Shown: positions 42,056-53,087, numbered from the stretch's first letter. The stretch is DNA of 64,000 nucleotides from Streptomyces violaceusniger Tu 4113 (GCF_000147815.2 NC_015957.1:8556001-8620000); one strand, 5' to 3'. Numbers and translations: made by a program. The notes: generated by a model from the letters alone, not told the origin.

Positions 42056-43240
42056 GTGCCTGAACCAGCCTCGAACACCCCGCATCCGCACAGTGCCACC
42101 CTGCGCCGCCTGGAGAAGTCCTCCGGGAAGCTCGCCGCCAACGCCATCGCGCGCATGGACGAGCAGTTGCCGTGGTACCGCGCGATGCCGCCCGAGAACC
42201 GCTCCTGGATCGGGCTGGTGGCACAGGCGGGCATCGCGGCCTTCACCGAATGGTTTCGCCACCCCGAGGCGCCCCAGGCGATCAGCACCGATGTGTTCGG
42301 CACCGCCCCGCGCGAGCTGACCCGGGCGATCACCCTGCGGCAGACCGTGGAGATGGTCCGCACGACCATCGAGGTCATGGAGTCGGCGATCGACGACGTG
42401 GCGGCCCCGGGCGATGAGTCGGTGCTGCGCGAGGCGCTGCTGGTGTACGCGCGGGAGATCGCCTTCGCCACCGCCCAGGTGTACGCGCAGGCCGCCGAGG
42501 CGCGCGGCGCCTGGGACGCCCGGCTGGAGTCGCTGGTCGTCAACGCGGTGCTGTCCGGGGAGGCCGACGAGGGGGCGCTGTCCCGCGCCGCGGCGCTCGG
42601 CTGGAACTCCCCCGAGCATGTGTGCGTGGTGCTGGGCACCGCCCCCGACGGGGACAGCGAGCTGACGGTCGAGGCGATCCGGCGGGCCGCCCGCCACGCC
42701 AAGCTGCAGGTCCTCACCGGGGTGCTGGGCGACCGGCTGGTGGTGGTCGCGGGCGGCTCGGACAATCCGCTGCAGGCGGCGAAGGCGCTGATCGGGCCGT
42801 ACGCCCCGGGCCCGGTGGTGGCCGGTCCGGTGGTCTCCGACCTGCTGGCCGCGACCCGCTCGGCGGGGGCGGCGGCGGCCGGGCTGAAGGCGTGCACCGC
42901 CTGGCCGGACGCGCCCCGTCCGGTGATCGCGGACGATCTGCTGCCCGAGCGCGCGATGGCCGGTGACCCCGCTGCCCGTGAGCAGTTGGTGGAGGAGATC
43001 TACAGACCGCTGGAGGAAGCCGGTTCGGCGCTGCTCGAGACACTGAGTGTGTACCTCGAACAGGCGAGCAGTCTGGAGGGGGCGGCCCGGATGCTCTTCG
43101 TTCACCCGAACACCGTCCGCTACCGGCTACGACGTGTGACGGACGTCACCGGATGGTCACCTTCCGACGTCAGGTCGGCGTTTACTCTGCGCATAGCCCT
43201 GATCCTGGGCCGTCTCGCCGACGCGAACATATTGCCCTGA
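42056..43240 (+). CDS. fasR: FasR-type regulator of fatty acid synthesis (PucR family)
   Basis: A 394-residue regulator. The C-terminal helix-turn-helix EGAARMLFVHPNTVRYRLRRVTDVTG (about residues 342-367) is of the PucR/CdaR HTH_30 type; the N-terminal and central parts form helical and GGDEF-like sensor domains. It stands directly before fabD-fabH-acpP-fabF, the position of fasR in S. coelicolor, where the protein activates that operon. GTG 42056 follows weak upstream signals. The symbol rests on synteny plus domain type. Confidence 0.9.
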   Translation: MPEPASNTPHPHSATLRRLEKSSGKLAANAIARMDEQLPWYRAMPPENRSWIGLVAQAGIAAFTEWFRHPEAPQAISTDVFGTAPRELTRAITLRQTVEMVRTTIEVMESAIDDVAAPGDESVLREALLVYAREIAFATAQVYAQAAEARGAWDARLESLVVNAVLSGEADEGALSRAAALGWNSPEHVCVVLGTAPDGDSELTVEAIRRAARHAKLQVLTGVLGDRLVVVAGGSDNPLQAAKALIGPYAPGPVVAGPVVSDLLAATRSAGAAAAGLKACTAWPDAPRPVIADDLLPERAMAGDPAAREQLVEEIYRPLEEAGSALLETLSVYLEQASSLEGAARMLFVHPNTVRYRLRRVTDVTGWSPSDVRSAFTLRIALILGRLADANILP

Positions 43241-43329
43241 CCGTTTGTTGGACCTCCACAATTCCCCTGACGGTTCTTCGTCCTTGTCCTCACGGGCGAG
43301 TCGGACCGTCCGCAAGAGAGAGTGTGAGA

Positions 43330-44321
43330 GTGCTCGTACTCGTCGCTCCCGGCCAGGGCGCTCAAAAGCCCGGCTTCCTCACCCCCTGGCTCGACCTGCC
43401 CGGCGTCACCGAACGTCTGACGTGGTGGTCGGCCGTGTCCGGCCTGGACCTCATCCACTACGGCACCAAGGCCGACGAGGAGGAGATCCGCGACACCGCG
43501 GTGGCCCAGCCGCTGCTGGTGGCCGCCGGTCTGGTCTCCGCCCACGCGCTGTTCGGCGAGGGCATCGGGGGCACGACCGGTCTCGCGGGGCTGCCGAGCC
43601 GTATCGGCGCGGTCGCGGGCCACAGCGTCGGCGAGATCACCGCGGCCGTGGCCGCCGGAGTGCTCACCGACGAGGCGGCCATGGTGCTGGTCCGCAGGCG
43701 CGGGCTCGCCATGGCGGAGGCCGCGAGCCGCACCGAGACCGGAATGGCCGCCATACTGGGTGGTGAGCAGGACGAGGTCGTCGCCCATCTCGACAAGCAC
43801 GGGCTGACCCCGGCGAACGTCAACGGGGCCGGGCAGATCGTGGCCGCGGGCACCGCCGAGCAGTTGGCGGCGCTGGCCGAGGACAAGCCCGAGGGGGTGC
43901 GCCGCGTCGTACCGCTCAAGGTCGCCGGCGCGTTCCACACCGACCATATGGCCCCGGCGGTCGCCGCCCTCGAGGCCCTGGTCGCGGGGGTTCCGGTGGC
44001 CGATCCGCGCACCGCTTACGTCTCCAACCGTGACGGCGGGGTCGTGACGTCCGGGGCCGGGGTGATCGAGCGCATGGTCGCCCAGGTGTCCAACCCGGTG
44101 CGCTGGGACCTGTGCATGGAGACCTTCCGGGAGCTGGGCGTCACCGCGCTGATCGAGGTGGCCCCGGGCGGCACGCTCACCGGCCTCGCCAAGCGTGCCC
44201 TGCCGGGCGTCACCAACCTGGCGCTGAAGACTCCGGACGATCTCGACGCGGCCCGTGCGCTGATCGAGGAGCACGCCATTCCCGCCCTCGCCACACCGGC
44301 CGAAGAGGAGCTCCGAGAAGC

Positions 44322-44325
<4 letters not shown>
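43330..44325 (+). CDS. fabD: malonyl-CoA:ACP transacylase
   Basis: A 331-residue cytoplasmic enzyme that loads malonate onto ACP. It has LVLVAPGQGAQKPGF, the active-site GHSVGE (Ser99), the malonyl-binding Arg region VRRRGLAM and the catalytic His in GAFHTDHM. GTG 43330 begins the conserved strand; GTG 43324 is two codons earlier and equally in frame. First gene of the fab operon; its stop overlaps fabH by ATGA. The 89-base gap from fasR holds the presumed FasR-controlled promoter, where TTGTTGGACCTCCACAA (43245-43261) is an imperfect dyad. Confidence 0.97.
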
Positions 44326-45332
<1,007 letters not shown>

Positions 45333-45414
45333 GCTCCATAGTCCATATCCACGCAGCTCGGCAGAAGTCGGACGCTGCGCCACCACCGCAACACACCGAA
45401 GAAGGAGCGCCGCA

Positions 45415-45663
45415 ATGGCCGCCACTCAGGAAGAGATCCTCGAAGGTCTCGCCGAGATCGTCAACGAGATCGCCGGTATCCCGACCGAGGACGTCCTGCT
45501 GGACAAGTCCTTCACCGACGATCTGGACGTCGACTCGCTGTCCATGGTCGAGGTGGTCGTCGCCGCCGAGGAGCGCTTCGACGTGAAGATCCCGGACGAC
45601 GACGTCAAGAACCTCAAGACCGTCGGCGACGCCGTCGAGTACATCCTCAAGCACCAGGGCTGA
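45415..45663 (+). CDS. acpP: acyl carrier protein
   Basis: An 82-residue acidic four-helix carrier. The phosphopantetheine attachment is Ser41 in LDVDSLSMVE. ATG 45415 follows GAAGGAG. It is third in the fab operon and shuttles the acyl chain among FabD, FabH and FabF. Confidence 0.98.
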   Translation: MAATQEEILEGLAEIVNEIAGIPTEDVLLDKSFTDDLDVDSLSMVEVVVAAEERFDVKIPDDDVKNLKTVGDAVEYILKHQG

Positions 45664-45736
45664 GCCCCTCAAGGCCGTTGTCGCCACCCATGCGGTGGCG
45701 GGTCCAGCACCTTCTACACGTGGAGTAGGAATTCCT

Positions 45737-47002
45737 GTGAACTCGACCAATCGCACCGTGGTCGTCACCGGTGTTGGTGCCACGACGCCGCTGGGTGGCG
45801 ACGCCTCAACGACCTGGGAGGCCCTGCTGGCCGGCCGGTCCGGCGTGAACCTCCTGGAGGAGGAATGGTCGGCCGAGTTGCCGGTCCGCATCGCCGCGAA
45901 GATCGCGGTGGAACCGGGCACCATCATCCCTCGCCCGCAGGCCCGCAGGCTCGACAGGTCGGCGCAGTTCGCCCTGATCGCGGCCCGTGAGGCATGGGCG
46001 GACGCGGGCTTCACCGCCAAGGCGGGCGAGGACCCGTCGGTCGACCCCGACCGCCTCGGCGCGGTCGTGGCCTCCGGCATCGGCGGGGTGACCACCCTGC
46101 TCGACCAGTACGACGTGCTGCGCGAGAAGGGCGTCCGCAAGGTCTCCCCGCACACCGTGCCGATGCTGATGCCCAACGGCCCGGCGGCCAATGTGGGCCT
46201 GGAGGTCGGCGCCCGCGCCGGCGTCCATACGCCGGTCAGCGCGTGCGCGTCCGGCGCGGAGGCCATCGGCTACGCCATCGAGATGATCCGCACCGGCCGC
46301 GCCGATGTGGTCGTCGCGGGCGGCACCGAGGCGTCCATCCACCCGCTCCCCATGGTCGCCTTCGGCAACATGATGGCGATGTCCAAGAACAACGACGACC
46401 CACAGGGCGCCTCGCGCCCGTTCGACGTCGACCGCAACGGCTTCGTGATGGGCGAGGGCTCGGGCGCCATCGTCCTGGAGTCGGCGGAGCACGCCGCCGC
46501 ACGCGGCGCCCGGGTGTACGCGCAGGCGGTCGGCCAGGGCATCTCGGCCGACGCCCACCACATCACCCAGCCGGAGCCGTCCGGCAACGGCATCGCGCAC
46601 GCGCTGCAGAACCTGGTGCAGAACACCGGCCTGAGCGGCACCGAGATCGCGCATGTCAACGCGCACGCGACCTCGACGCCGCAGGGCGACGTGGCCGAGA
46701 TCAAGGCGCTGCGCAAGGTCTTCGGCGACGATGTGGACCAGATGGCGATCTCCGCCACCAAGTCCATGACGGGGCATCTGCTGGGCGGCGCCGGCGGTGT
46801 GGAGACGGTGGCCAGCGTGCTCGCGCTGTACCACCGGATCGCCCCGCCGACGATCAACCTCGTCTCCCCGGACCCGGAGGCGGACGCGGACTTCGTGACC
46901 GGCGAGCCCCGGTCGCTGCCGGGTCAGGGCCCGATCGTCGCGCTGAACGACTCGTTCGGCTTCGGCGGCCACAATGTGGTGCTGGCCTTCCGTACGGTCT
47001 GA
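45737..47002 (+). CDS. fabF: beta-ketoacyl-ACP synthase II
   Basis: A 421-residue elongating condensing enzyme. Active-site Cys170 lies in TPVSACASGAEAIGYA; the two His are in NAHATSTPQGD and SMTGHLLGGAGG; GFGGHNVVLAF closes the fold. GTG 45737 has GGAGTAGGA upstream. Last gene of the fab operon, followed by the hairpin at 47066-47097. Confidence 0.97.
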   Translation: MNSTNRTVVVTGVGATTPLGGDASTTWEALLAGRSGVNLLEEEWSAELPVRIAAKIAVEPGTIIPRPQARRLDRSAQFALIAAREAWADAGFTAKAGEDPSVDPDRLGAVVASGIGGVTTLLDQYDVLREKGVRKVSPHTVPMLMPNGPAANVGLEVGARAGVHTPVSACASGAEAIGYAIEMIRTGRADVVVAGGTEASIHPLPMVAFGNMMAMSKNNDDPQGASRPFDVDRNGFVMGEGSGAIVLESAEHAAARGARVYAQAVGQGISADAHHITQPEPSGNGIAHALQNLVQNTGLSGTEIAHVNAHATSTPQGDVAEIKALRKVFGDDVDQMAISATKSMTGHLLGGAGGVETVASVLALYHRIAPPTINLVSPDPEADADFVTGEPRSLPGQGPIVALNDSFGFGGHNVVLAFRTV

Positions 47003-47065
47003 CGCGCGGACGGCCTGACGGCCTTGACGTTTGATGCATTGCCCAACGCGCTGATACGCGGGTGT

Positions 47066-47097
47066 GGCCCGCCTCCGGCTCCGGCCGGGGGCGGGCC
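47066..47097 (+). terminator. fab operon terminator
   Basis: GGCCCGCC (47066-47073) pairs with GGCGGGCC (47090-47097), extended by a few pairs inside the loop. It lies 64 bases after the fabF stop and just before the convergent dehydrogenase stop, so it can serve both. Confidence 0.75.
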
Positions 47098-47112
47098 CTT
47101 CGCGTTCGTGTG

Positions 47113-48006
47113 TCAGGTGGCCTCGCCGTCGAAGCTGGCGAAGTACGAGGCCACCATGTCCTCGTCGCCGTGGCCCGCCTCGATGGCGCGGCGGAACCGC
47201 TCCTGGCCCGCCGCCGCCAGGTCCAGCCGCACTCCGACGCGCTCCCCGGCCTCCACGATCAGCCGGGCGTCCTTCTCCGCGGTCCTGGTCGCGAAGCTGG
47301 GTTCGAGGTCGCCCCGGAAAAGCTGGCCCGCCTTGACCCGCATATAGCCGTTGTCCAGCGGTCCGCCCTCCACGGCGTCCAGGAAGCCCTGAAAGTCCAC
47401 GCCCAGCCCCTTGGCGAGGGCGACCGCCTCGGCGGTGGCGTGGGTGACATTGAGGACCCAGCTATTGAGCACCAGCTTGAGCCGGGTGGCGGCGGCGCCC
47501 TCCGCACTGTCGCCGACCCACACCGTACGGCTGCCGATGGCGTCGAAGACCGGCCAGACGACCGGGCGGACGGCGTGCGGGCCCGCGGCCAGCACCAGAA
47601 GCTGTCCGCTCTCCGCGGGCTGCTTGGTGCCGAGGACGGGCGAGTCGATGAGGACGAGATCCTTCTCACGGGCGAACGCGGCGAGCGATTCCATCGCCTC
47701 CAGCCCCGCCGTGGTGGCCTGGGCCCATACGGTCCCGGGGCGCAGCGCGGGGGCGGCCTGCCGCATCGTCTCAAGGGCCGCGGCGCCGTCGTAGAGGATC
47801 GTCAGGACGACATCGGCGCCGTCCACGGCCTCGGCCGGGGTGTCGGTGACGCGTACGCCGTCCTGGCCGAGCGGCTCGGCCTTGGACCGGGTGCGGTTCC
47901 ACGCACGGACGTCGAGCCCGGAGCGGGCGAGGTTGCGGGCCATGCCGGAGCCCATGATGCCGGTGCCGAGGACCGCGACGGACGTTGCCGGGAGTTGTTC
48001 GGTCAT
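47113..48006 (-). CDS. NAD(P)-dependent beta-hydroxyacid dehydrogenase-like enzyme
   Basis: A 297-residue oxidoreductase of the 3-hydroxyisobutyrate dehydrogenase/imine reductase superfamily. VAVLGTGIMGSGMARNLARSG is the dinucleotide-binding loop (about 10-30), WNRTRSKAE selects NADPH by its Arg residues, and LIDSPVLGTKQPAESGQ with KLVLNSW includes the catalytic Lys. Convergent with the fab operon. Substrate unknown. Confidence 0.9.
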   Translation of the reverse strand: MTEQLPATSVAVLGTGIMGSGMARNLARSGLDVRAWNRTRSKAEPLGQDGVRVTDTPAEAVDGADVVLTILYDGAAALETMRQAAPALRPGTVWAQATTAGLEAMESLAAFAREKDLVLIDSPVLGTKQPAESGQLLVLAAGPHAVRPVVWPVFDAIGSRTVWVGDSAEGAAATRLKLVLNSWVLNVTHATAEAVALAKGLGVDFQGFLDAVEGGPLDNGYMRVKAGQLFRGDLEPSFATRTAEKDARLIVEAGERVGVRLDLAAAGQERFRRAIEAGHGDEDMVASYFASFDGEAT

Positions 48007-48066
48007 GCCGCCACGCTAAGACCTGAAGCGTGCTCCAGGTCAAAGGGGTGGCGGCGCGTCAGGCGC

Positions 48067-48561
48067 TCAGACCACCTGGTGCAGCCATCGGACGGGGGCG
48101 CCCTCACCCGCGTAGCGGAACGGCTCCAGTTCGTCGTCCCAGGGCTTGCCGAGCAGCTTGGCGATCTCCGCCTCGAGGTCGCCCTCGCCGCGGACGGAAC
48201 GGGCGAGGGCGGCACGCAGCCGGTCCTCGGGGATCAGGATGTCGCCGTGCATTCCGGTGACGGCGTGGAAGATGCCCAGCTCGGGGGTGGAGCTGTAGCG
48301 CTCGCCCTCGGCGGTGGCGCAGGGCTCGGCGGTCACCTCGAAGCGCAGCAGATGCCAGCCGCGAAGGGCGGACGCCATTTTGGAGGCCGTGCCGACCTCA
48401 CCCTGCCAGGAGAACTCGGCCCGCCAGGTGCCGTTCGCGGCGGGCTGCTTGATCCAGTCGAGGGTGACACGCACGCCGAGGACGCCCGCGATGGCCCATT
48501 CGACATGCGGGCACAGCGCGCGCGGAGCGGAGTGCACATACAGAACTCCACGTGTCGTCAC
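48067..48561 (-). CDS. DUF3145 protein
   Basis: A 164-residue actinobacterial protein of unknown function: VTTRGVLYVHSAPRALCPHVEWA, LDWIKQPAANGTWRAEFSWQG, FEVTAEPCATAEGERYSSTP and KPWDDELEPFRYAGEGAPVRWLHQVV. GTG 48561 has AGGAGG upstream and starts the conserved region; the frame opens earlier but without a ribosome site. It habitually sits next to the fab operon in actinobacteria, which hints at a link to lipid metabolism, but no function is proven. Confidence 0.88.
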   Translation of the reverse strand: MTTRGVLYVHSAPRALCPHVEWAIAGVLGVRVTLDWIKQPAANGTWRAEFSWQGEVGTASKMASALRGWHLLRFEVTAEPCATAEGERYSSTPELGIFHAVTGMHGDILIPEDRLRAALARSVRGEGDLEAEIAKLLGKPWDDELEPFRYAGEGAPVRWLHQVV

Positions 48562-48887
48562 CGGGGCCTCCTGTGCGGTTCGAGGTGCGCCTTCCCCAGC
48601 GGCCTCGCGCCCGTACCGGTCCCGCCCGGGACATCGGATCACATTCTGCCCTAGTGATCACTCCCACACCAGTCTCGACGTCACCTTCAGTGAAATTTAT
48701 CGTGCAGAATTCTCTAGAAAGTGGACAGGATGTGACGGGGCGTAATGTGCTGGTACCGCATAGCGCGCCATGTTCGCCGGGACGACGCTCATCAGGCACA
48801 AGAAAAACGTACCGTGCGAGCCAGCCGGAGGAGTGACGTACCGTCGGTCCGGACAGATATCACCCAACAGCCGGAGGGGGAACAGCC
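48562..48887. other. divergent promoter region
   Basis: About 325 bases between DUF3145 and the SGNH gene. An unusually AT-rich block (about 48688-48725, containing AAATTTAT and GAATTCTCTAGAAAG) is the most likely promoter for the SGNH gene. No further gene or repeat is seen. Confidence 0.5.
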
Positions 48888-49886
48888 ATGCGGGTCAGCG
48901 CGACACGCCGGAAGCGATCGGCGGCCGCTTCCTCGACCACGCGTACGGTCGTGCGCCCGACCCCGCGCACCACTTCGCACACTGGCCGCCGCACGGCCGG
49001 GCGCACTGCCGGGCGCGCCGGCGTGGTGCTGTTCACCACCGCCGCCGTGCTGAGTTCGGCGGGCTGCTTCGGCAGTTCGGACGACCCCTCCCGGCACGGT
49101 CCGACCCGCGCCGGGAAGACCCCCGGCGCCAAGCGGACGGTCGTCTGGAACACCCGGCCGAGCTCGATCGCCTCCCTGGGCGACTCCATCACCCGCGGCT
49201 TCGACGCCTGTTCGGTGCTCTCCGACTGCCCCGAGGTGTCCTGGTCCACCGGCACCGATGTGCAGAGCCTCGCCCAGCGGCTGCTGCCCGCCACCACCGC
49301 CCGTTCGGGCACCCATAGCTGGAACTTCGCCAAGACCGGCGCGGTCGTGGCCGACCTTCCCGGCCAGATCGAGGCGGCCGCGGCCCGCAAGCCGAAGCTG
49401 ATCACCGTGATGATCGGCGCCAATGACGCCTGCCGGGACTCGGTCGACGAGATGACCGCCACCGAGCAGTTCCGCTCCACCTTCACCTCGGCGCTCACCC
49501 GGCTCCGCCGTGACCTGCCGAAGACCCAGGTGTATGTGGCCAGCGTGCCGGACCTGAAGCGGCTGTGGTCGGAGGGGCGGAAGAACGTCTTCGGCAGGCA
49601 GATCTGGAAGCTGGGCATCTGCCCGTCGATGCTGAAGAACTCCGAGCACCTGGACGCCGCCTCCAACGACCGCCGGCAGCGGGTGGCGGACCGGGTGACG
49701 GAGTACAACAAGGTGCTGAAGGACGTCTGCGGGCGCGATGTGCTGTGCCGGTACGACCCGGCGGTGCACGAATACCGCTTCACCACGTCCCAGCTCAGCA
49801 AGTGGGACTGGTTCCACCCCAGCAAGGCAGGCCAGCAGCAACTCGCGGAAATGGCCTACCGCCGCATCACCGCCGCCACGTCCTGA
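48888..49886 (+). CDS. SGNH/GDSL-family lipoprotein hydrolase
   Basis: A 332-residue exported esterase. A long basic N-terminus precedes a hydrophobic core and the lipobox SSAGC (Cys about 59), so the protein should be lipid-anchored outside. Catalytic blocks are SLGDSITRG (Ser, block I), GANDACR (Asn, block III) and DWFHPS (Asp/His, block V). Six or more Cys may form disulphides. ATG 48888 follows GGAGGGGGA. Esterase/lipase activity on an envelope or external substrate is expected. Confidence 0.9.
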   Translation: MRVSATRRKRSAAASSTTRTVVRPTPRTTSHTGRRTAGRTAGRAGVVLFTTAAVLSSAGCFGSSDDPSRHGPTRAGKTPGAKRTVVWNTRPSSIASLGDSITRGFDACSVLSDCPEVSWSTGTDVQSLAQRLLPATTARSGTHSWNFAKTGAVVADLPGQIEAAAARKPKLITVMIGANDACRDSVDEMTATEQFRSTFTSALTRLRRDLPKTQVYVASVPDLKRLWSEGRKNVFGRQIWKLGICPSMLKNSEHLDAASNDRRQRVADRVTEYNKVLKDVCGRDVLCRYDPAVHEYRFTTSQLSKWDWFHPSKAGQQQLAEMAYRRITAATS

Positions 49887-50485
49887 TCCCTCCCCGGCCC
49901 CGACGCTTTCGGCCGGGGGCCGGGTGACCGAGAGACCCTGACCGGCTCGGACGAGGTGCGCCCCCACCGGGCCGGGCGGCCTGACCAAACGGGCGAGCCT
50001 CGCCCGGACCGGGCGAGGTGGACTGCCCACGGAGGCCGGCGGCCCCACCGAGCACGCGCGAGCAGCCTCGCCACGTCCTGGGCCGGAACGGCCCCACCGG
50101 GCGGAGCGCGGCCCCACGCCCTGGACCGGAGCAGCCCCACCGGATGGGACACGGGCCCACGCCCCGGGCGAGACGGCCCCACCAAGCCACGCGCGAGCAA
50201 CCTCACCGCACGCCGCGCCGGAGCGACCCCACCGGCCCCGGGCCCCCCGCCAGCAGCCCCATCGAGCACCCGCGAGCAGCCTCGCCACGCCCTCCGGGCG
50301 GGAGCGGCCGCACCGGGCGGGGCCCGCGCGCGGGGTGGCGCCACCCCATCGAGTGAGCACGGCCCCACCAGGGCCGGAGGGCGTGAGTGGGCTGTGGGTC
50401 AGCGCGGACGGCCGGTCACACGGGCAGCTGCGGCACGCGACCTCATGGTGGCCGGGCCGCCGCGGCGGCGTTGTGCTGGGCGGGT
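49887..50485. other. gene-free stretch with degenerate repeats
   Basis: About 600 bases lie between the SGNH and GH3 stops, which converge. The motif GCGAGCAGCCTCGCCACG occurs at about 50050 and 50274 and in a diverged form (GCGAGCAACCTCACCG) at about 50193, each within related blocks rich in GGCCCCACCGGG. Open frames here lack ribosome sites and recognisable domains. Confidence 0.6.
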
Positions 50486-53026
50486 TCAGGCTGTCGTCGG
50501 GACCGGTACCGGGGTCGACAGGCGGCGGTCGGCGGCGCTGTGGGCTGCCTCTGCCGCGTAGGTGCCGGGGATCAGGCGCCAGTTGCTCTGCGTCTCGTCC
50601 CAGATCTCCGCCGCCCGGCGGGGCAGGGGGATGGACACCTCCGCCGTCTCCCCCGGGCCCGCCGTGACCGAGGCGAAGCCCGCCAGGCGCCGCACCGGCC
50701 GCTCCTCGCCGTCGCCCTCGGGCACGGTGAGATAGAGCTGCACGACCTCGCGCCCCGCCCGGGACCCGGTGTTGCGGACCCGCACGGTCACCGTTCCCAG
50801 TGCGCCGTCGGCGGCCTCCGCAGCGGCCTCCGCGAGGGTCTCCCCTGGGGTGAAGTCCATCGCCTCGTAGGCCCAGTCGGTGTAGCCGAGGCCATGCCCG
50901 AACCAGTACGCCGGAGCGGCCCCCTCCCGCCGCTCCCACGCGCGGTAGCCGATGAACACGCCCTCGTCGTAGACCAGTCGGCCCTCGCTCGGCGTCACCG
51001 CGCTGACCGGGGCGTCCTCGAGCCGCTCGGGCCAGGTCGTGGGCAGCCGTCCGCCGGGTTCCTCCGCGCCCAGCAGGACATCGGCGAGCGCGGCGCCCGC
51101 CTCCTGGCCCGGGAACCAGCCCAGCAGCACCGCGGCGACCTCCTCCCGCCAGGCCATCTCGACGGGCGAGCCCGCGTTGACCACCACCACGGTGGGGGTG
51201 CCGGTGGCGGCGACCCGCCGCACGAGCTCGTCCTGACGGCCCGGCAGCCGCAGATGCCCGCGGTCGAACCCCTCGCTCTCGACCCTCTCGGTGGTGGCGA
51301 CCACCACCACGGCCACCTCGGCCGCCGAGGCCGCGGCCACGGCCTCCTGGAGCAGCTCCTCCGCGTCCCGCTCCGGGGCCCGGTGCAGCAGGCTGAAGCA
51401 GACGGCGTCGAGAAGGGCCTCCTCGGGGCGGGCCACCGCACAGGTGAGGCTGACCTCCACCGGTGCGCCCGCCGTGAGCTCGACCTGGCCCCGGGGCACC
51501 GGCGAGCCCATGAACGCCTCGAAGGGGTCGTCGACGTCCGGCGGGAGCTGCTCCCCCTCGAAGAGCACCTTTCCGTCCACGACCAGCCGGAGGCCGCCCA
51601 GCCCCCTGGTGCCGAAGGAGTGCGCGCCGCTCTCGCGCGGGGTGAAGGTGCCGACCGTCTCGACGGTGTGCAGCTCCTCGTAGCTCACGCCCTCGGGGAA
51701 GTCGCTGATCCACTGCACCTGTCCGCCGGGCAGCCGGGATTCGCCGAGCACCCGTCCGTCGGCGGCCCGGACCACGGCCCGCAGCTCGAACCCCTGGGCG
51801 GCGGGGGTGAGTTCGTCGGTGGGGTCGGCGCCCACCGCGTAGCTGAACTCGACCTCCGGCGGCAGGGCGGCCCGGAGTCCGTCGAGCGGTGAGACCACGT
51901 GGTCGGGGAAGACCACCGCCGAGCCGCCGCCCAGCACCCGGGCGTCGCGCGCCGCCGCCCCGATCAGGGCCAGCGACCGCACCCCGCCGGGGGCGCCGGC
52001 GTCGAGGGGCAGCACCGCGCCCCGGCCGCCCGCGCCCTCGTTCCGCAGCAGCACGAAGGACCGCCGGGCGATCTCGCGGGCCAGCGCGTCCCCGTCGATC
52101 GGGCCGGGCCGGTCGGCGGGGGCGACGGCCGGGGCCGCGCCGTCCAGCACGCCGACCCGGGCGGCCAGGGTGAGCAGCCGCCGCACCGCGTCGTCCAGCT
52201 CCGTCTCGGTCACCCGGCCGTCGCGCACCGCGGCGGCCAGCGCCTCGCCGTAGACGGTCCGCGGGCCGGGCATCGCGACATCGAGCCCGCCCTTGAGCCC
52301 GCGCACGGTGTCGCGGGCCGCCAGCCAGTCGGAGACGATGAAGCCGTCGAAGCCCCACTCCTCGCGCAGCACTCCCTGCTGCAGCTCGCGGTGCTCGGTC
52401 ATGGTCGAGCCGTTGACCCCGTTGTAGGCGGCCATGATGCCCCAGGGGCGCGCGTTCTTGACGATGGCTTCGAAGGGCGCGAGATACAGCTCGCGCAGCG
52501 CCCGCGCACCGACCTCGTTGTCGACGGTGAAGCGCTCGGTCTCCGCGTCGTTGGCCACGAAGTGCTTGACGGTGGTGCCCACTCCGCCGTCCTGCACGCC
52601 CGTCACATAGCCGGTGCCGATCTCGCCGGTGAGATACGGATCCTCGCTGTACGCCTCGAAGTGCCGCCCGCCCAGCGGGGAGCGGTGCAGATTGACCGTG
52701 GGCGCGAGCAGCACATGGACGCCCTTGCGCCGCGCCTCCTGCGCGAGCAGCCGCCCCGCGCGCCGGGCCAGCTCCGGATCCCAGGTGGCGGCGAGCGCGG
52801 TGGGGCTGGGCAGGGCGATGGAGGGGTCGTCGGCGGTCCAGTGGACGCCGCGGACGCCGATCGGGCCGTCCGACATCACCAGCGAACGCAGCCCGATCGC
52901 CGGAACGGCGGGCAGGCTCCACATGTCCTGCCCGGACAACAGCCGCGCCTTGGTGTCCAGATCCAGCAGGCCGAGGGCCTTCTCCACGGCCTCGGCCGTG
53001 CCCTCGTCGTCGATCGCGTCCGCCAT
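50486..53026 (-). CDS. glycoside hydrolase family 3 beta-glycosidase
   Basis: An 846-residue retaining exo-glycosidase, probably a beta-glucosidase or beta-xylosidase. The GH3 N-domain has SDGPIGVRG, TVKHFVANDAE and the nucleophile Asp233 in GFDGFIVSDW. A PA14-like insert follows (about 395-530) with FEGEQLPPDVDDPFEAF, then the C-domain with VVVNAGSPVEMAW and a fibronectin-III-like end (about 735-830). No signal peptide is present, so it works on imported oligosaccharides or glycosides. GGGAGGGGCGAG precedes the ATG. Divergent TetR gene and dyad at 53088-53103 suggest substrate-controlled expression. Confidence 0.94.
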   Translation of the reverse strand: MADAIDDEGTAEAVEKALGLLDLDTKARLLSGQDMWSLPAVPAIGLRSLVMSDGPIGVRGVHWTADDPSIALPSPTALAATWDPELARRAGRLLAQEARRKGVHVLLAPTVNLHRSPLGGRHFEAYSEDPYLTGEIGTGYVTGVQDGGVGTTVKHFVANDAETERFTVDNEVGARALRELYLAPFEAIVKNARPWGIMAAYNGVNGSTMTEHRELQQGVLREEWGFDGFIVSDWLAARDTVRGLKGGLDVAMPGPRTVYGEALAAAVRDGRVTETELDDAVRRLLTLAARVGVLDGAAPAVAPADRPGPIDGDALAREIARRSFVLLRNEGAGGRGAVLPLDAGAPGGVRSLALIGAAARDARVLGGGSAVVFPDHVVSPLDGLRAALPPEVEFSYAVGADPTDELTPAAQGFELRAVVRAADGRVLGESRLPGGQVQWISDFPEGVSYEELHTVETVGTFTPRESGAHSFGTRGLGGLRLVVDGKVLFEGEQLPPDVDDPFEAFMGSPVPRGQVELTAGAPVEVSLTCAVARPEEALLDAVCFSLLHRAPERDAEELLQEAVAAASAAEVAVVVVATTERVESEGFDRGHLRLPGRQDELVRRVAATGTPTVVVVNAGSPVEMAWREEVAAVLLGWFPGQEAGAALADVLLGAEEPGGRLPTTWPERLEDAPVSAVTPSEGRLVYDEGVFIGYRAWERREGAAPAYWFGHGLGYTDWAYEAMDFTPGETLAEAAAEAADGALGTVTVRVRNTGSRAGREVVQLYLTVPEGDGEERPVRRLAGFASVTAGPGETAEVSIPLPRRAAEIWDETQSNWRLIPGTYAAEAAHSAADRRLSTPVPVPTTA

Positions 53027-53087
53027 CGCTCGCCCCTCCCGGTGCGGGTCCTGCCCGGTCCTCGTCCGGGGCCATCCTGGACCCGAT

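Noticed and set aside
48792..53075. A 1427-codon minus-strand open frame
   Set aside because: It is the antisense or off-frame shadow of the GH3 gene and its neighbours; the GH3 frame has all catalytic motifs.
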